From Aridibacter sp965216195 (GTDB taxonomy: Bacteria > Acidobacteriota > Blastocatellia > Pyrinomonadales > Pyrinomonadaceae), in the NCBI GenBank assembly GCA_965216195.1, contig OZ244151.1, forward strand, positions 124,001 to 188,000: 64,000 bases of DNA, in the 5' to 3' direction. Both the position numbers and the translations under genes were made by a program. The stretch's first letter is position 1; the number at the start of each line of letters is the position of its first letter. Under the pieces are notes generated by a model. The model had not been told where the DNA came from and ran no database searches. It was given only the letters and a program-made list of their open reading frames with translations. Below are positions 34,691 through 42,844 of this stretch, one piece after another.

Positions 34691-35749
34691 ATGCGATTTG
34701 AAAAACTTCTTACTCTTTCCGCTCTGACCCCGATTGATAGACTTACGCGAGATCAGGTAAAGGAACTTCAATCCGCGCTAAACGAGCTCGGGTTTGATGC
34801 CGGCGCCGTTGATGGTTCTCCCGGGCCGCGTACGCGAAACGCCTGGCTTGCGTTCATTGCTAAAACCTTCGGTTCGAATATGATCCTGATCGGTCGCGAT
34901 GCCGTTAAACTTCTGGAAACCGAAATCGCAAAACACTCAGATGATGATGGCGACGATGATGGTGGAGGAGCGGGTCCGTCTGGAGGAGGTACAACGGACC
35001 TAACGCTGAAATTAAAACTGCTCTCAAAAATTCGTCGGGATACTTCGCTAAGTCGTCTTACGCGCGAGCAAATGAGGGAACTTCAGACGGCTCTTTATCG
35101 ACTCGGTTATCCCGTTGGCGATATCGATGGTTTGCTCGGGCCAAAAACACGAACCGCGTGGGCTGAGTTTGAAACGGACGTCGTTGGCGGAAACCGGCTT
35201 TTGGTCGGACCGGTTTCAGTAGATATACTGCAGCGCAAGCTAGACAAAATCGGCGGAGGACGCGTTCACGATTTCTCGGATAAAGAAGGAGTAATTGAAG
35301 CGATTAAATGGGAATGTGGTGTTCACGATATTGGGCTTAAAACTCAAATGGCATACGTGATCGCGACGACCGAATGGGAAACTGCACGTACCTACAAACC
35401 CGTTCGGGAAGCTTTTTGGCTCAGCGAGGAATGGCGCGAAGAAAATCTGCGTTATTTTCCTTACTACGGTCGGGGCTACGTGCAGCTTACCTGGGAAAAC
35501 AACTATCGCAAGTATTCTGAGCTTTTGGGAATCGATTTGGTCGGGAGTCCTGACCTCGCGATGAATGAAAACGTCGCGCTTTTTGTTTTAGTTCATGGTT
35601 TTAAAACCGGCGCGTTCACGGGGCGCAAAATTACCGACTATATAAACGAGTCAAAGACCGATTTCGTTTCCGCTCGACGTTGTATCAATGGAACCGACCA
35701 TGACGACGACATTGCAAAACTCGCCGAAAAACATCTCGAAAAACTTTAA
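34691..35749 (+). CDS. GH19-type lysozyme/chitinase-like endolysin with two peptidoglycan-binding domains
   Basis: A 352-residue protein with no signal peptide. Two peptidoglycan-binding-1 domains (about 15-75 and 115-175; LTRDQVKELQSALNELGFD and LTREQMRELQTALYRLGYP) are separated by an Asp/Gly-rich linker. The catalytic region (about 195-350) has the GH19/lysozyme-like signature YYGRGYVQLTWENNYRKYS after TTEWETARTYKPVREAF, where the Glu is the likely acid. The architecture resembles phage endolysins, which leave the cell via a holin. No holin or phage gene is near, so it may be a domesticated lysin or exported by another route. Confidence 0.85.
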   Translation: MRFEKLLTLSALTPIDRLTRDQVKELQSALNELGFDAGAVDGSPGPRTRNAWLAFIAKTFGSNMILIGRDAVKLLETEIAKHSDDDGDDDGGGAGPSGGGTTDLTLKLKLLSKIRRDTSLSRLTREQMRELQTALYRLGYPVGDIDGLLGPKTRTAWAEFETDVVGGNRLLVGPVSVDILQRKLDKIGGGRVHDFSDKEGVIEAIKWECGVHDIGLKTQMAYVIATTEWETARTYKPVREAFWLSEEWREENLRYFPYYGRGYVQLTWENNYRKYSELLGIDLVGSPDLAMNENVALFVLVHGFKTGAFTGRKITDYINESKTDFVSARRCINGTDHDDDIAKLAEKHLEKL

Positions 35750-35759
35750 TTTGCTGCGA

Positions 35760-36602
35760 CTACTTTACACGTCCAAATTCCGTGAGTAGAGTTCGTAGGT
35801 GGGTCACCGCATTTTCGTGCGAGACGCCATTTGTGGAGAAAATTCCATTGTGGTTTTTCACGTCTTCGATTTCGTATCTTATTCGCTCGCCAAAAATGTC
35901 CGTGAGTTTTCCGCCCGCCTCTTCGAGAATTATCTGCGGCGCGGCAGTGTCCCAAAATTTTGTGTGCGGAGAAAGGTGTATGTAAATATCGGCGACTTTT
36001 TGCGTCAGAAATCCAACCTTCAAACCAACTGATCCGTGTGGATATTCATTTTCAAACCCAAAATGCTCGACAAGGCGCGTCATCGTTTTGCTCCGATGCG
36101 AACGGCTTACGGCGAGTGTCATTTCGCTAAACTCCGTGATATCTGACACTTCGAGCGTTTGTGCGTAGTCTCCATCTTTAACCAAAAACGCACCTTCGCC
36201 CTTTACCGCGTAATACAAAATATCTTTGATCGGTTGTAAAACGACTCCTAAGACTGGATCGCCATTTTCCGTGAGCGCGATCTGAACGGCAAAATCACCG
36301 GCTTTTTCTGTGAAGCCTTTTGTGCCGTCAAGTGGGTCAATCATCCACACCCTCGATTTTCTAATGCGCCTTTCCGTATCATCTACTTCTTCTTCAGACA
36401 AAACCGCATCGTCAGGAAAGGCCGCATTTAGCCCAGCGACAATGATTCTGCTTGAGGTTTTATCGGCTATCGTAACGGGCTCGGAATAGTGGGCGCTTTG
36501 AGATTTTTCCTCCACCTCGAAGCCTTCATGATAGATTTTCATGATTGCGTGGCTGGCTTCGCGGGCTAGCTCAGTTGCTGTTTCTAATTCTCGTTTTAAC
36601 AT
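35760..36602 (-). CDS. cysQ: 3'(2'),5'-bisphosphate nucleotidase CysQ
   Basis: A 280-residue magnesium-dependent phosphatase of the inositol monophosphatase superfamily. Motifs are SEEEVDD (metal), WMIDPLDGTKGF (two Asp ligands) and the later KFWDTAAPQIILEEAGG. The CysQ branch degrades 3'-phosphoadenosine 5'-phosphate from sulfate assimilation. Inositol monophosphatase activity cannot be excluded from sequence. It is convergent with the GH19-like gene. Confidence 0.9.
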   Translation of the reverse strand: MLKRELETATELAREASHAIMKIYHEGFEVEEKSQSAHYSEPVTIADKTSSRIIVAGLNAAFPDDAVLSEEEVDDTERRIRKSRVWMIDPLDGTKGFTEKAGDFAVQIALTENGDPVLGVVLQPIKDILYYAVKGEGAFLVKDGDYAQTLEVSDITEFSEMTLAVSRSHRSKTMTRLVEHFGFENEYPHGSVGLKVGFLTQKVADIYIHLSPHTKFWDTAAPQIILEEAGGKLTDIFGERIRYEIEDVKNHNGIFSTNGVSHENAVTHLRTLLTEFGRVK

Positions 36603-36921
36603 AAGGTAAGAATCTACAGCTTGAGAAGTTGGAATGCAAAATTGGTATAGAGAACGATAGTGAGCAGCTTTGACGAAAAGTTAGTTTGTGGTTTTTTTTG
36701 GACGGTGGAGAGATGATCCAAATTTAAGTAACTAAGAATCTATACGGAAAAAAGCTTTTCTATTTTTGCCGATGAATTGCGAGGACACTCTCGCTATCGC
36801 TCGATGTACTGATTTCGAGCCATGATTAAAACTTCGTATCTCGATCTAGATTGTGAATTTCACACTATTCACTTTCCGTTTTACATTGCCGTTTTCCCAC
36901 CCTCCGTTTTACACTGTTTTC
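36603..36921. other. Intergenic region without an identified element
   Basis: About 320 bp between the divergent cysQ and msrC genes, A/T-rich. Promoters for both genes should be here, but no consensus pair was convincing. No ORF, hairpin or repeat of note was seen. Confidence 0.4.
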
Positions 36922-37404
36922 ATGGAAAGCATTGCGTTTTCTAAAACCGAAGACCGAAGCGTAATATATTCTGAAATCGCGCCCCAAATCGAAGCGCTGA
37001 TTTCGGAGGAAACCGATGTGACAGCAAATCTCGCAAACGTAGCCGCGGTTTTAAAGGAAGGCTTTGGGTTCTTCTGGGTCGGCTTTTACTTGGTTAAAGA
37101 AAACCAACTCGTGCTTGGACCGTTTCAAGGACCGCTGGCTTGCACACGAATCAATTTCGATAAGGGAGTTTGCGGACATGCCTACACATCGCAGAAAACG
37201 GTCGTTGTTCCAGACGTAGAGGAATTTCCCGGGCACATAGCATGTTCGTCAGAATCGAAATCGGAAATTGTTATTCCGATCTTTCGGGGCGAAGAAGTTT
37301 TCGGTGTGTTGGATGTGGATAGCGATAAACTCAATGATTTCTCAGAAGCTGATACCGCTGGTTTGCAAGAGATTGTTGCATTGATTGAAAGGAAATTAAT
37401 CTAG
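36922..37404 (+). CDS. msrC: Free methionine-(R)-sulfoxide reductase (GAF-fold)
   Basis: A 160-residue GAF-domain reductase that repairs free Met-R-sulfoxide. Three conserved cysteines are seen in LACTRI, GVCGHA and IACSSE. WVGFYLV, VCGHAYTSQKTVVVPDV and VFGVLDVDSDKLNDFSEAD are all typical. The start at 36922 gives the usual family length; the frame is open further upstream but without coding character. It is followed with no gap by a small membrane protein gene. Confidence 0.92.
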   Translation: MESIAFSKTEDRSVIYSEIAPQIEALISEETDVTANLANVAAVLKEGFGFFWVGFYLVKENQLVLGPFQGPLACTRINFDKGVCGHAYTSQKTVVVPDVEEFPGHIACSSESKSEIVIPIFRGEEVFGVLDVDSDKLNDFSEADTAGLQEIVALIERKLI

Positions 37405-37740
37405 ATGGGAATTGTTGTAAAGATTTTTGTATTTTTGATTTCTATCGTCGTTCTGATGCCGATAGCATATTTCTTCTACATTTTTATGCTTATTGCGATG
37501 AACGGATACACCTCCGTAGGTTGGGCTCAACCGGTATTCTGGGGCTGGGCAATACTTTCGAGTTTAATTTGCGGAGTTCTGGCTGCAGTTTCAACTCATC
37601 TATTGGAAAATAAAAAGAAACTCAACGTAATAATTGCCGGGATCATATCGCTGACAATTTTCTTGATCGTCGGCGCGGTTTTGAGCGGCGTCGGGATGGT
37701 ACTGGGAATTTTCGCGAGAGAGACGCAGAGGAATTTATAA
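37405..37740 (+). CDS. Small membrane protein, function unknown
   Basis: A 111-residue protein with three hydrophobic segments (about 5-30, 42-66, 75-100) and no recognised domain. It starts right after the msrC stop and ends 2 bases before the DUF962 gene, forming a tight three-gene unit. No active-site residues can be proposed. Confidence 0.8.
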   Translation: MGIVVKIFVFLISIVVLMPIAYFFYIFMLIAMNGYTSVGWAQPVFWGWAILSSLICGVLAAVSTHLLENKKKLNVIIAGIISLTIFLIVGAVLSGVGMVLGIFARETQRNL

Positions 37741-37742
37741 AA

Positions 37743-38075
37743 ATGGAAGGAGACCGAATACAGACCTACAACGAATTTTGGGATTTTTATGTGCTCGAAC
37801 ACAGCAAACCTCTGACGCGCTGGTTTCATTTCGTCGGCACGACTTTAGGCATAGTTATGTTGGTCTGGTTTTTGCGCAGCGGAAGCTATTTATATATTCC
37901 GCTATGTTTCGTTGTCGGCTACGGCTTTGCCTGGTTTTCACATTTCTTTATCGAAAAGAATAAACCCGCGACATTCAAGTACCCACTTTGGTCATTTATT
38001 TCGGACTATAAAATGATCTTTTATATGTTGACCGGAAAGATGAACAAAGAGGTCGAACGTGTGATCAACTCCTAA
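37743..38075 (+). CDS. DUF962/Mpo1-like membrane protein
   Basis: A 110-residue protein with two to three membrane helices, matching the DUF962 (Mpo1-like) family: YNEFWDFYVLEHSKPLTRWFHFVG and GYGFAWFSHFFIEKNKPATFKYPLWSF. In yeast Mpo1 is an iron-dependent dioxygenase acting on 2-hydroxy fatty acids; the conserved His residues (in HSKP, HFVG, SHFF) are present here. Bacterial function is unknown. Its end overlaps the convergent esterase gene by 4 bases. Confidence 0.88.
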   Translation: MEGDRIQTYNEFWDFYVLEHSKPLTRWFHFVGTTLGIVMLVWFLRSGSYLYIPLCFVVGYGFAWFSHFFIEKNKPATFKYPLWSFISDYKMIFYMLTGKMNKEVERVINS

Positions 38076-39073
38076 AATTCGATTTTTTCTGAGATCAGTT
38101 CAAACGTTCGATTATATCTGTAGTTAATATTGAAATGACCGCCATCGAATTCTTCGTGAATATGAGGAACGCTGTACTTTTTTAGCCGTTCCACTAAGAC
38201 TTTTGCGCCGAGATCGAGAGCAAATTCATCGCTTGTTCCGGCGTCGATGAAAAATAGTTTTAACGATTTGAGCTCTTCAAAGTGTTTTTCAACCAAGTGA
38301 ACAGGATCGTGTTTAAGCCAACGCCTCCATACATCGTCTCGGATTTCGCCCGTTTCGAGGTCAAACGGAATATCAAAACCCCATTCCGAGTCGGGATTCG
38401 GAGAGTAGCACGACGCCATTCCGATGGTGTTTAAGCCATCGAAGGCAAACTTACTTTTCCTTGATTCTTCGTCATAAAACTTTTCGATTAGTTTTAAGGG
38501 ATTTCCTTTAATTGCTTTTAGCGCTTTGCGGAAATCCGGTTTGTAGCAGAGCTCAAAATAGCAGTCGCCGGCGATGGTCGAAGCGAGTCCAAAAACGTCC
38601 GAATGTCGCATCGCCATTACCATAGCTCCATAACCGCCCGAAGATTTTCCGGTGATAGCTCGCGAGTTACCGTTGGGAATAGTGCGAAAATTTTCGTCGA
38701 CGAAAGGAACTATTTCATCGATCAGGTAATCTTCGTAATTGCCTGTGGCTGAGGAGTTTATGTACTGCGAACCGCCGTACTTTGTGAAGCAATCGGGCAT
38801 CACTACGATCATCGGTTTTATTGTTTTTGAAGCGATCAACTTGTCGAGTCGCTCCGCCATGTTTGGTGAAAAAGCCGAATCATTGAGCATCATTTTCCCG
38901 CGTCCGGTGAAACCGGTCAGGCAATAAACGACGGGAAAATTTTGGTCTGTTTTTTCGTAGTCGGGTGGCAGGTAAACGTACAGTTCACGTTTGTAAGGAT
39001 CGCCCAATGGGTTGCCTTCTAAAACTTTGCTTTCGTGCTCTAAAACTTTTATAGTTCCTTTGTTTTCGGTCAT
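38072..39073 (-). CDS. Esterase D-like alpha/beta hydrolase
   Basis: A 333-residue hydrolase of the esterase D/antigen 85-like group. The nucleophile elbow is GKSSGGYG with Ser144, the acid probably in FIDAGTSDEF and the base in FDGGHFNINY. No signal peptide. The ATG at 39073 was chosen; an upstream in-frame start (39094) would overlap the divergent DUF2721 gene. The first base of the start codon touches the start of that gene. Confidence 0.87.
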   Translation of the reverse strand: MTENKGTIKVLEHESKVLEGNPLGDPYKRELYVYLPPDYEKTDQNFPVVYCLTGFTGRGKMMLNDSAFSPNMAERLDKLIASKTIKPMIVVMPDCFTKYGGSQYINSSATGNYEDYLIDEIVPFVDENFRTIPNGNSRAITGKSSGGYGAMVMAMRHSDVFGLASTIAGDCYFELCYKPDFRKALKAIKGNPLKLIEKFYDEESRKSKFAFDGLNTIGMASCYSPNPDSEWGFDIPFDLETGEIRDDVWRRWLKHDPVHLVEKHFEELKSLKLFFIDAGTSDEFALDLGAKVLVERLKKYSVPHIHEEFDGGHFNINYRYNRTFELISEKIEF

Positions 39074-39703
39074 ATGTCGATAATTATATTGCAAAATCTG
39101 GGGAATACTAGCAGCGGTGAATTGTCATCTACTCTTGCTTTTTTGACGGCGATGATCACGCCTGCATTGTTGATCTCAGCTTGCGGTACGCTTGTTTTAT
39201 CTACCTCAACCAGACTCGGTAGGGTGATCGATCGCGCGCGCGAACTGGAGCAGCGTTTAAGTGAATTGATGTCAACCGAGAATAAATCCGATATTCCACT
39301 TTACACGAGGAGGGTGGAAGTGGTATTCGACCTGCTGGACAAAGTTACGACACGGACGAGGATGCTCCAGCGAGCTCTACTTGTTTTTTACTGCGGCTTG
39401 GCAATGTTTGTGCTTACGAGTCTTTCGATTGGAGTTGTCGGACTCGTTAACCAATACACATGGGTTCCGATTCCGATTGGATTGGTGGGAATTTTGTTTG
39501 TCTTTGCAGGAAGTATAACGCTGATGCGCGAGGCTTTTTACGCAAGGGAAACAACCAATGCCGAGATGGATATAACGTGGGAAATTGCGAAAAAAATCGC
39601 ACCGAGCGAAATTGTCGAAAAGTATAAGTACAACGAATCCGGACGACATAGATTGAGTAAGCGAATTCCCCGAACAATCGGCAATGGTAAAGCGAAGAGT
39701 TAA
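39074..39703 (+). CDS. DUF2721 membrane protein
   Basis: A 209-residue integral membrane protein of the DUF2721 family: MITPALLISACGTLVLSTSTRLGRVIDRARELEQ is the family hallmark (residues about 29-62). Three membrane helices are predicted, with the second and third at about 102-150. No function is known. The start abuts the divergent esterase start (CAT-ATG), so either the two genes share no leader or the true start is internal. It leads a row of small genes to the peroxiredoxin. Confidence 0.85.
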   Translation: MSIIILQNLGNTSSGELSSTLAFLTAMITPALLISACGTLVLSTSTRLGRVIDRARELEQRLSELMSTENKSDIPLYTRRVEVVFDLLDKVTTRTRMLQRALLVFYCGLAMFVLTSLSIGVVGLVNQYTWVPIPIGLVGILFVFAGSITLMREAFYARETTNAEMDITWEIAKKIAPSEIVEKYKYNESGRHRLSKRIPRTIGNGKAKS

Positions 39704-39718
39704 TGCTAAAATCGAAAA

Positions 39719-39913
39719 ATGTTAAAACTAATAATTGGAATCATTATAGCTATCGCCGTCGGAGCTGGGTGCCGCTACTTCAAACTTCCGGTTCCCGCGC
39801 CTCCAACGATTTACGGAGTGCTTTTGATTTTGGCGATTACGATCGGGTATATCGGTGCTGACTACGCTCTCCCAAAGGAAACGGCAGAATCGAACGCGGA
39901 GGCTTCCGAATGA
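39719..39913 (+). CDS. XapX-domain small membrane protein
   Basis: A 64-residue protein of the XapX (DUF1427) family: VGAGCRYFKLPVPAPPTIYGVLLI is the characteristic second half of the first helix and loop, with a second membrane helix following. Function unknown. It ends by overlapping the peroxiredoxin start by 4 bases (ATGA). Confidence 0.87.
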   Translation: MLKLIIGIIIAIAVGAGCRYFKLPVPAPPTIYGVLLILAITIGYIGADYALPKETAESNAEASE

Positions 39914-40353
39914 AAGTCGGCGACGAAGCTCCGGATTTCACGCTCAAAGATCAGGATGGAAACGGCTGGACGCTTTCTGAGCACAAAGGAAAGGTTGTAA
40001 CGCTGCTTTTTTACCCGGGTGACAATACTCCTGTTTGTACGAAACAGCTGTGTTCGCTGCGTGATAACTGGGAAGACTATGCGAATACGGGTTCGGTTAT
40101 CGTTGGGATTTCGACCGATTCGGTTGGCTCACACGAAGGTTTTGCTAAGAAATACGAGCTACCACTGCCGCTTTTGTCAGATGAGAATGGCGCGGTAGTA
40201 GATAAGTACGGTGCGGATTCCTGGTTGCCTGGTAAATCGGCACGCGCGGTTGTAGTTATAGACGAAGAAGGGAAGATTAAGTATCATCAGGTTCAATCAT
40301 TAAGCATTTTTAGGCCAAGTAACAGGGAAGTTTTAAAAGCAATTGAGCAGTGA
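39910..40353 (+). CDS. bcp: Bcp-type thiol peroxidase (peroxiredoxin)
   Basis: A 147-residue AhpC/TSA-family peroxidase that reduces hydroperoxides with thioredoxin. The peroxidatic Cys43 and resolving Cys48 lie in NTPVCTKQLCSL, and YPGDNTP is the active-site loop. LPLLSDENGAVVDKYGA is also typical of Bcp. The 4-base overlap with the XapX gene implies translational coupling. The repair enzyme MsrC is 2.5 kb upstream and a YggX-like protein follows, giving an oxidative-stress flavour to the region. Confidence 0.93.
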   Translation: MKVGDEAPDFTLKDQDGNGWTLSEHKGKVVTLLFYPGDNTPVCTKQLCSLRDNWEDYANTGSVIVGISTDSVGSHEGFAKKYELPLPLLSDENGAVVDKYGADSWLPGKSARAVVVIDEEGKIKYHQVQSLSIFRPSNREVLKAIEQ

Positions 40354-40437
40354 GGCCGAGGAAAGAAAAAGGTAATAAGTAATAGATAACAGGTAATTCG
40401 TGGTTTGCAGTCGCAAAGTAGAAATTTTACTCATTTT

Positions 40438-40531
40438 AACGAATAACGAATAACGAATAACGAATAACGAATAACGAATAACGAATAACGAATAACGAAT
40501 AACGAATAACGAATAACGAATAACGAATAAC
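40438..40531 (+). repeat. Tandem array of about 13 copies of the heptamer GAATAAC
   Basis: An uninterrupted run of the 7-bp unit GAATAAC from about 40438 to the base before the ATG at 40533. All complete copies appear identical. It resembles the heptameric STRR repeats known from cyanobacteria. It forms the immediate 5' leader of the YggX-like gene, leaving no conventional ribosome site. Copy number is likely to vary. Confidence 0.95.
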
Positions 40532-40532
40532 A

Positions 40533-40829
40533 ATGGCAATTTTTTCGAAAGATAAATTTGAATGCGCGAGATGCGGTAAGAAAAACGAACCGCTTGGCTA
40601 TGCACCGATCCCGACGGAGCTTGGAGAGCGGGTTGGCAGTGAAACCTGTGGTGGCTGCTGGCAGGAGTGGCTCCAGAAGCAAAATCAGCTCATCAATCAT
40701 TTTGGTCTGGACGTTTCTACGAGCGATTCGCAGGAATATTTATTCGACCAGATGAAATTGTTTTTCTTCAACGAAGGTGAAAACGCAGCAGAGATTGATA
40801 CATCGCAAGAGGGAAGTATTTCGTGGTGA
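40533..40829 (+). CDS. YggX-like Fe(II)-trafficking protein with two CxxC motifs
   Basis: A 98-residue protein. The core PIPTELGERV, then CWQEWLQKQNQLINHFGLDV and FDQMKLFFF match YggX (iron trafficking and Fe-S cluster protection; family motif GELGxRI and QTMLINE). In addition two CxxC pairs occur, Cys11/Cys14 and Cys39/Cys42, which could bind zinc or a cluster; E. coli YggX has a single conserved Cys. The start lies directly after the heptamer array. Probable role: oxidative-stress protection, together with the peroxiredoxin upstream. Confidence 0.8.
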   Translation: MAIFSKDKFECARCGKKNEPLGYAPIPTELGERVGSETCGGCWQEWLQKQNQLINHFGLDVSTSDSQEYLFDQMKLFFFNEGENAAEIDTSQEGSISW

Positions 40830-40848
40830 ATTGGTATATATCTTTGTT

Positions 40849-42822
40849 ATGAAGAGATTTCTATTGATTTTCACGATAGTTTTAGGCGGAGCGGTTCCGC
40901 TTTTTTCTTTCCCTATGGACTTTTCAAATGGAAACTACTTAGCGAATCGGGTGCGAAAGGTCAGAGCTCCTGAGCTCAAGGGACATAGAGGTTGGCTGAA
41001 TACAGAAAAACCGCTCTCGATTGCGGGTCTAAAAGGAAAAGTAGTGCTCCTTGATTTTTGGACCTACGGCTGTGTGAACTGCATTCACATTATTCCGGAT
41101 CTTAAATTTCTTGAAGCAAAATACGAAAAAAACCTAGTCGTGATCGGTGTTCATTCCGCGAAGTTTAAGAATGAGGCTGAGACAAAAAACATACGCAACA
41201 TTATCCTTCGCTACGGGATCGAACACCCGGTCGTAAACGATGCCGACTATCGTATATGGGATGCTTATGCTGTTCGTGCATGGCCAACACAGGTATTGAT
41301 CGATCCGGAAGGCTATGTGATCGGAAGGGTTGCTGGAGAAGGGAACCTGGAGTTATTGGACGAGACGATCGCAAACACAATAGAAACCTTTGAAAAAAAA
41401 GGGAAGCTAGACGAAACTCCCCGGAAATTTGCGCTGGAACGCGCCGCTGTCGGAGAACTTCCCCTCGCATTTCCCGGAAAGATACTTGCCGACGACTCTT
41501 CCAAGCGACTGTTTATTGCAGACTCAAACCATAATCGAATTGTTGTGACCGATTTTAGCGGCAAGCTGATCGATACTATCGGTAATGGAGAGGCTTCGCA
41601 GAGAGATGGGGATTTTAGTAACGCAGGTTTTAACAAGCCCCAGGGAATGGCTATTGACGGGAAGGTATTATACGTAGCGGACACCGAAAACCATCGGATT
41701 CGAAAAGTAGATCTTAAAAGCCGGCTTGTCACCTCCATTGCCGGAACGGGAACTCTCAGCGGGTTTAACGGATTCGGCGGGGACGCCTTAGAAACTGCGC
41801 TTCGTTCTCCCTGGGATTTGGAGAAAGCAGGCAAATATCTTTATGTAGCGATGGCGGGTTCGCACCAGATTTGGCGTATGGATCTCGAACGAGGTTACAT
41901 TGCTCCGTATGCAGGAACCCGGGGCGAGTCTCGACGTGACGGCCGAATAAAGATTGCGGAATTTGCCCAACCATCGGGACTTGTCGCCGACGGCGAAAAG
42001 CTCTTCGTTGCGGACAGCGAATCAAACATAATACGCGAAATTGATACATCCAAAGAGATTGTTACGACGCTTGTTGGCGGAGACTTGTTTGAGTTTGGTG
42101 ACATGGATGGCCGAGGTGATTCCGTTCGTTTGCAGCATCCTCTTGGAATTGAAACTTATGATGGCAAGGTTTTGATCGCAGACACATATAATCACAAAAT
42201 AAAAATTTTGAATCCTGAAAAACGCACGGTTAAGACGTTTTCAGGTAGCGGGGATGAGGGGCAGAAAGACGGCAGGAAAGCGTCATTTTACGAACCTGGA
42301 GGAATTAGCGTTGCCGGAGGCAAACTCTTTGTCGCGGATACTAATAATCATGCCGTGAGAGTTGTAGATCTCGAAACCAAGAATGTTTCGACGTTGAATA
42401 TCAGGGGGTTGAAACCGCCCAAGGAAATTCAGGCCCAGGCGGTTTCGCCAAACTTAAAAGAGGTCAAGGTTTCGGAAAAGGAAGTTTCAATCGGAAATAA
42501 TTCTTTGATATTAAATGTAAAGCTTCCGAAAGGTTTCCATTTAAATCCAAACGCGCCTCAGCGATATGAAGTGGCGTTCGAAGGGGAGGGCGTTGGGGTT
42601 GAGAAACCGAAAGCCAAGTTTACGAAGTTTCCGTTAAATATTCCTATCAATGCAATGCGAACCGGCAAATCAAAACTTCGCGCGAAGCTCAACATTTATT
42701 ATTGTCGCGAAGATAATACCGGCGTTTGCTACATTAAAACGCTTGTTTGGAAAATGCCTTTGAGATTTACGGCGGATAAGAAAGTCTCTGAAAATATCAG
42801 ACTTAGCGCGGAGGTGGATTAA
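40849..42822 (+). CDS. NHLRC2-like thioredoxin/NHL-repeat secreted protein
   Basis: A 657-residue protein. The start ATG 40849 gives a signal-like N terminus (1-20) and is preferred over an upstream one. A thioredoxin-like domain (about 40-190) carries the motif CVNC (Cys75, Cys78) in FWTYGCVNCIH. NHL repeats form a six-bladed propeller (about 210-540; ADSNHNRI, ADTENHRI, ADSESNII, ADTYNHKI, ADTNNHAV). A C-terminal beta-rich domain follows. The same architecture occurs in human NHLRC2. Proposed role: periplasmic redox-linked protein; substrate unknown. Confidence 0.9.
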   Translation: MKRFLLIFTIVLGGAVPLFSFPMDFSNGNYLANRVRKVRAPELKGHRGWLNTEKPLSIAGLKGKVVLLDFWTYGCVNCIHIIPDLKFLEAKYEKNLVVIGVHSAKFKNEAETKNIRNIILRYGIEHPVVNDADYRIWDAYAVRAWPTQVLIDPEGYVIGRVAGEGNLELLDETIANTIETFEKKGKLDETPRKFALERAAVGELPLAFPGKILADDSSKRLFIADSNHNRIVVTDFSGKLIDTIGNGEASQRDGDFSNAGFNKPQGMAIDGKVLYVADTENHRIRKVDLKSRLVTSIAGTGTLSGFNGFGGDALETALRSPWDLEKAGKYLYVAMAGSHQIWRMDLERGYIAPYAGTRGESRRDGRIKIAEFAQPSGLVADGEKLFVADSESNIIREIDTSKEIVTTLVGGDLFEFGDMDGRGDSVRLQHPLGIETYDGKVLIADTYNHKIKILNPEKRTVKTFSGSGDEGQKDGRKASFYEPGGISVAGGKLFVADTNNHAVRVVDLETKNVSTLNIRGLKPPKEIQAQAVSPNLKEVKVSEKEVSIGNNSLILNVKLPKGFHLNPNAPQRYEVAFEGEGVGVEKPKAKFTKFPLNIPINAMRTGKSKLRAKLNIYYCREDNTGVCYIKTLVWKMPLRFTADKKVSENIRLSAEVD

Positions 42823-42844
42823 GCGCCAGCGATTGGGCTTGCGC

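Noticed and set aside
40438..40531. CRISPR array
   Set aside because: The repeat unit is 7 bp with no spacers and no cas genes nearby. It is a simple tandem repeat.
40333..40605. Minus-strand ORF with a repeated RYSLFVI pattern
   Set aside because: The repeating peptide is only the translation of the GAATAAC tandem array. It crosses the YggX-like gene and has no family match.
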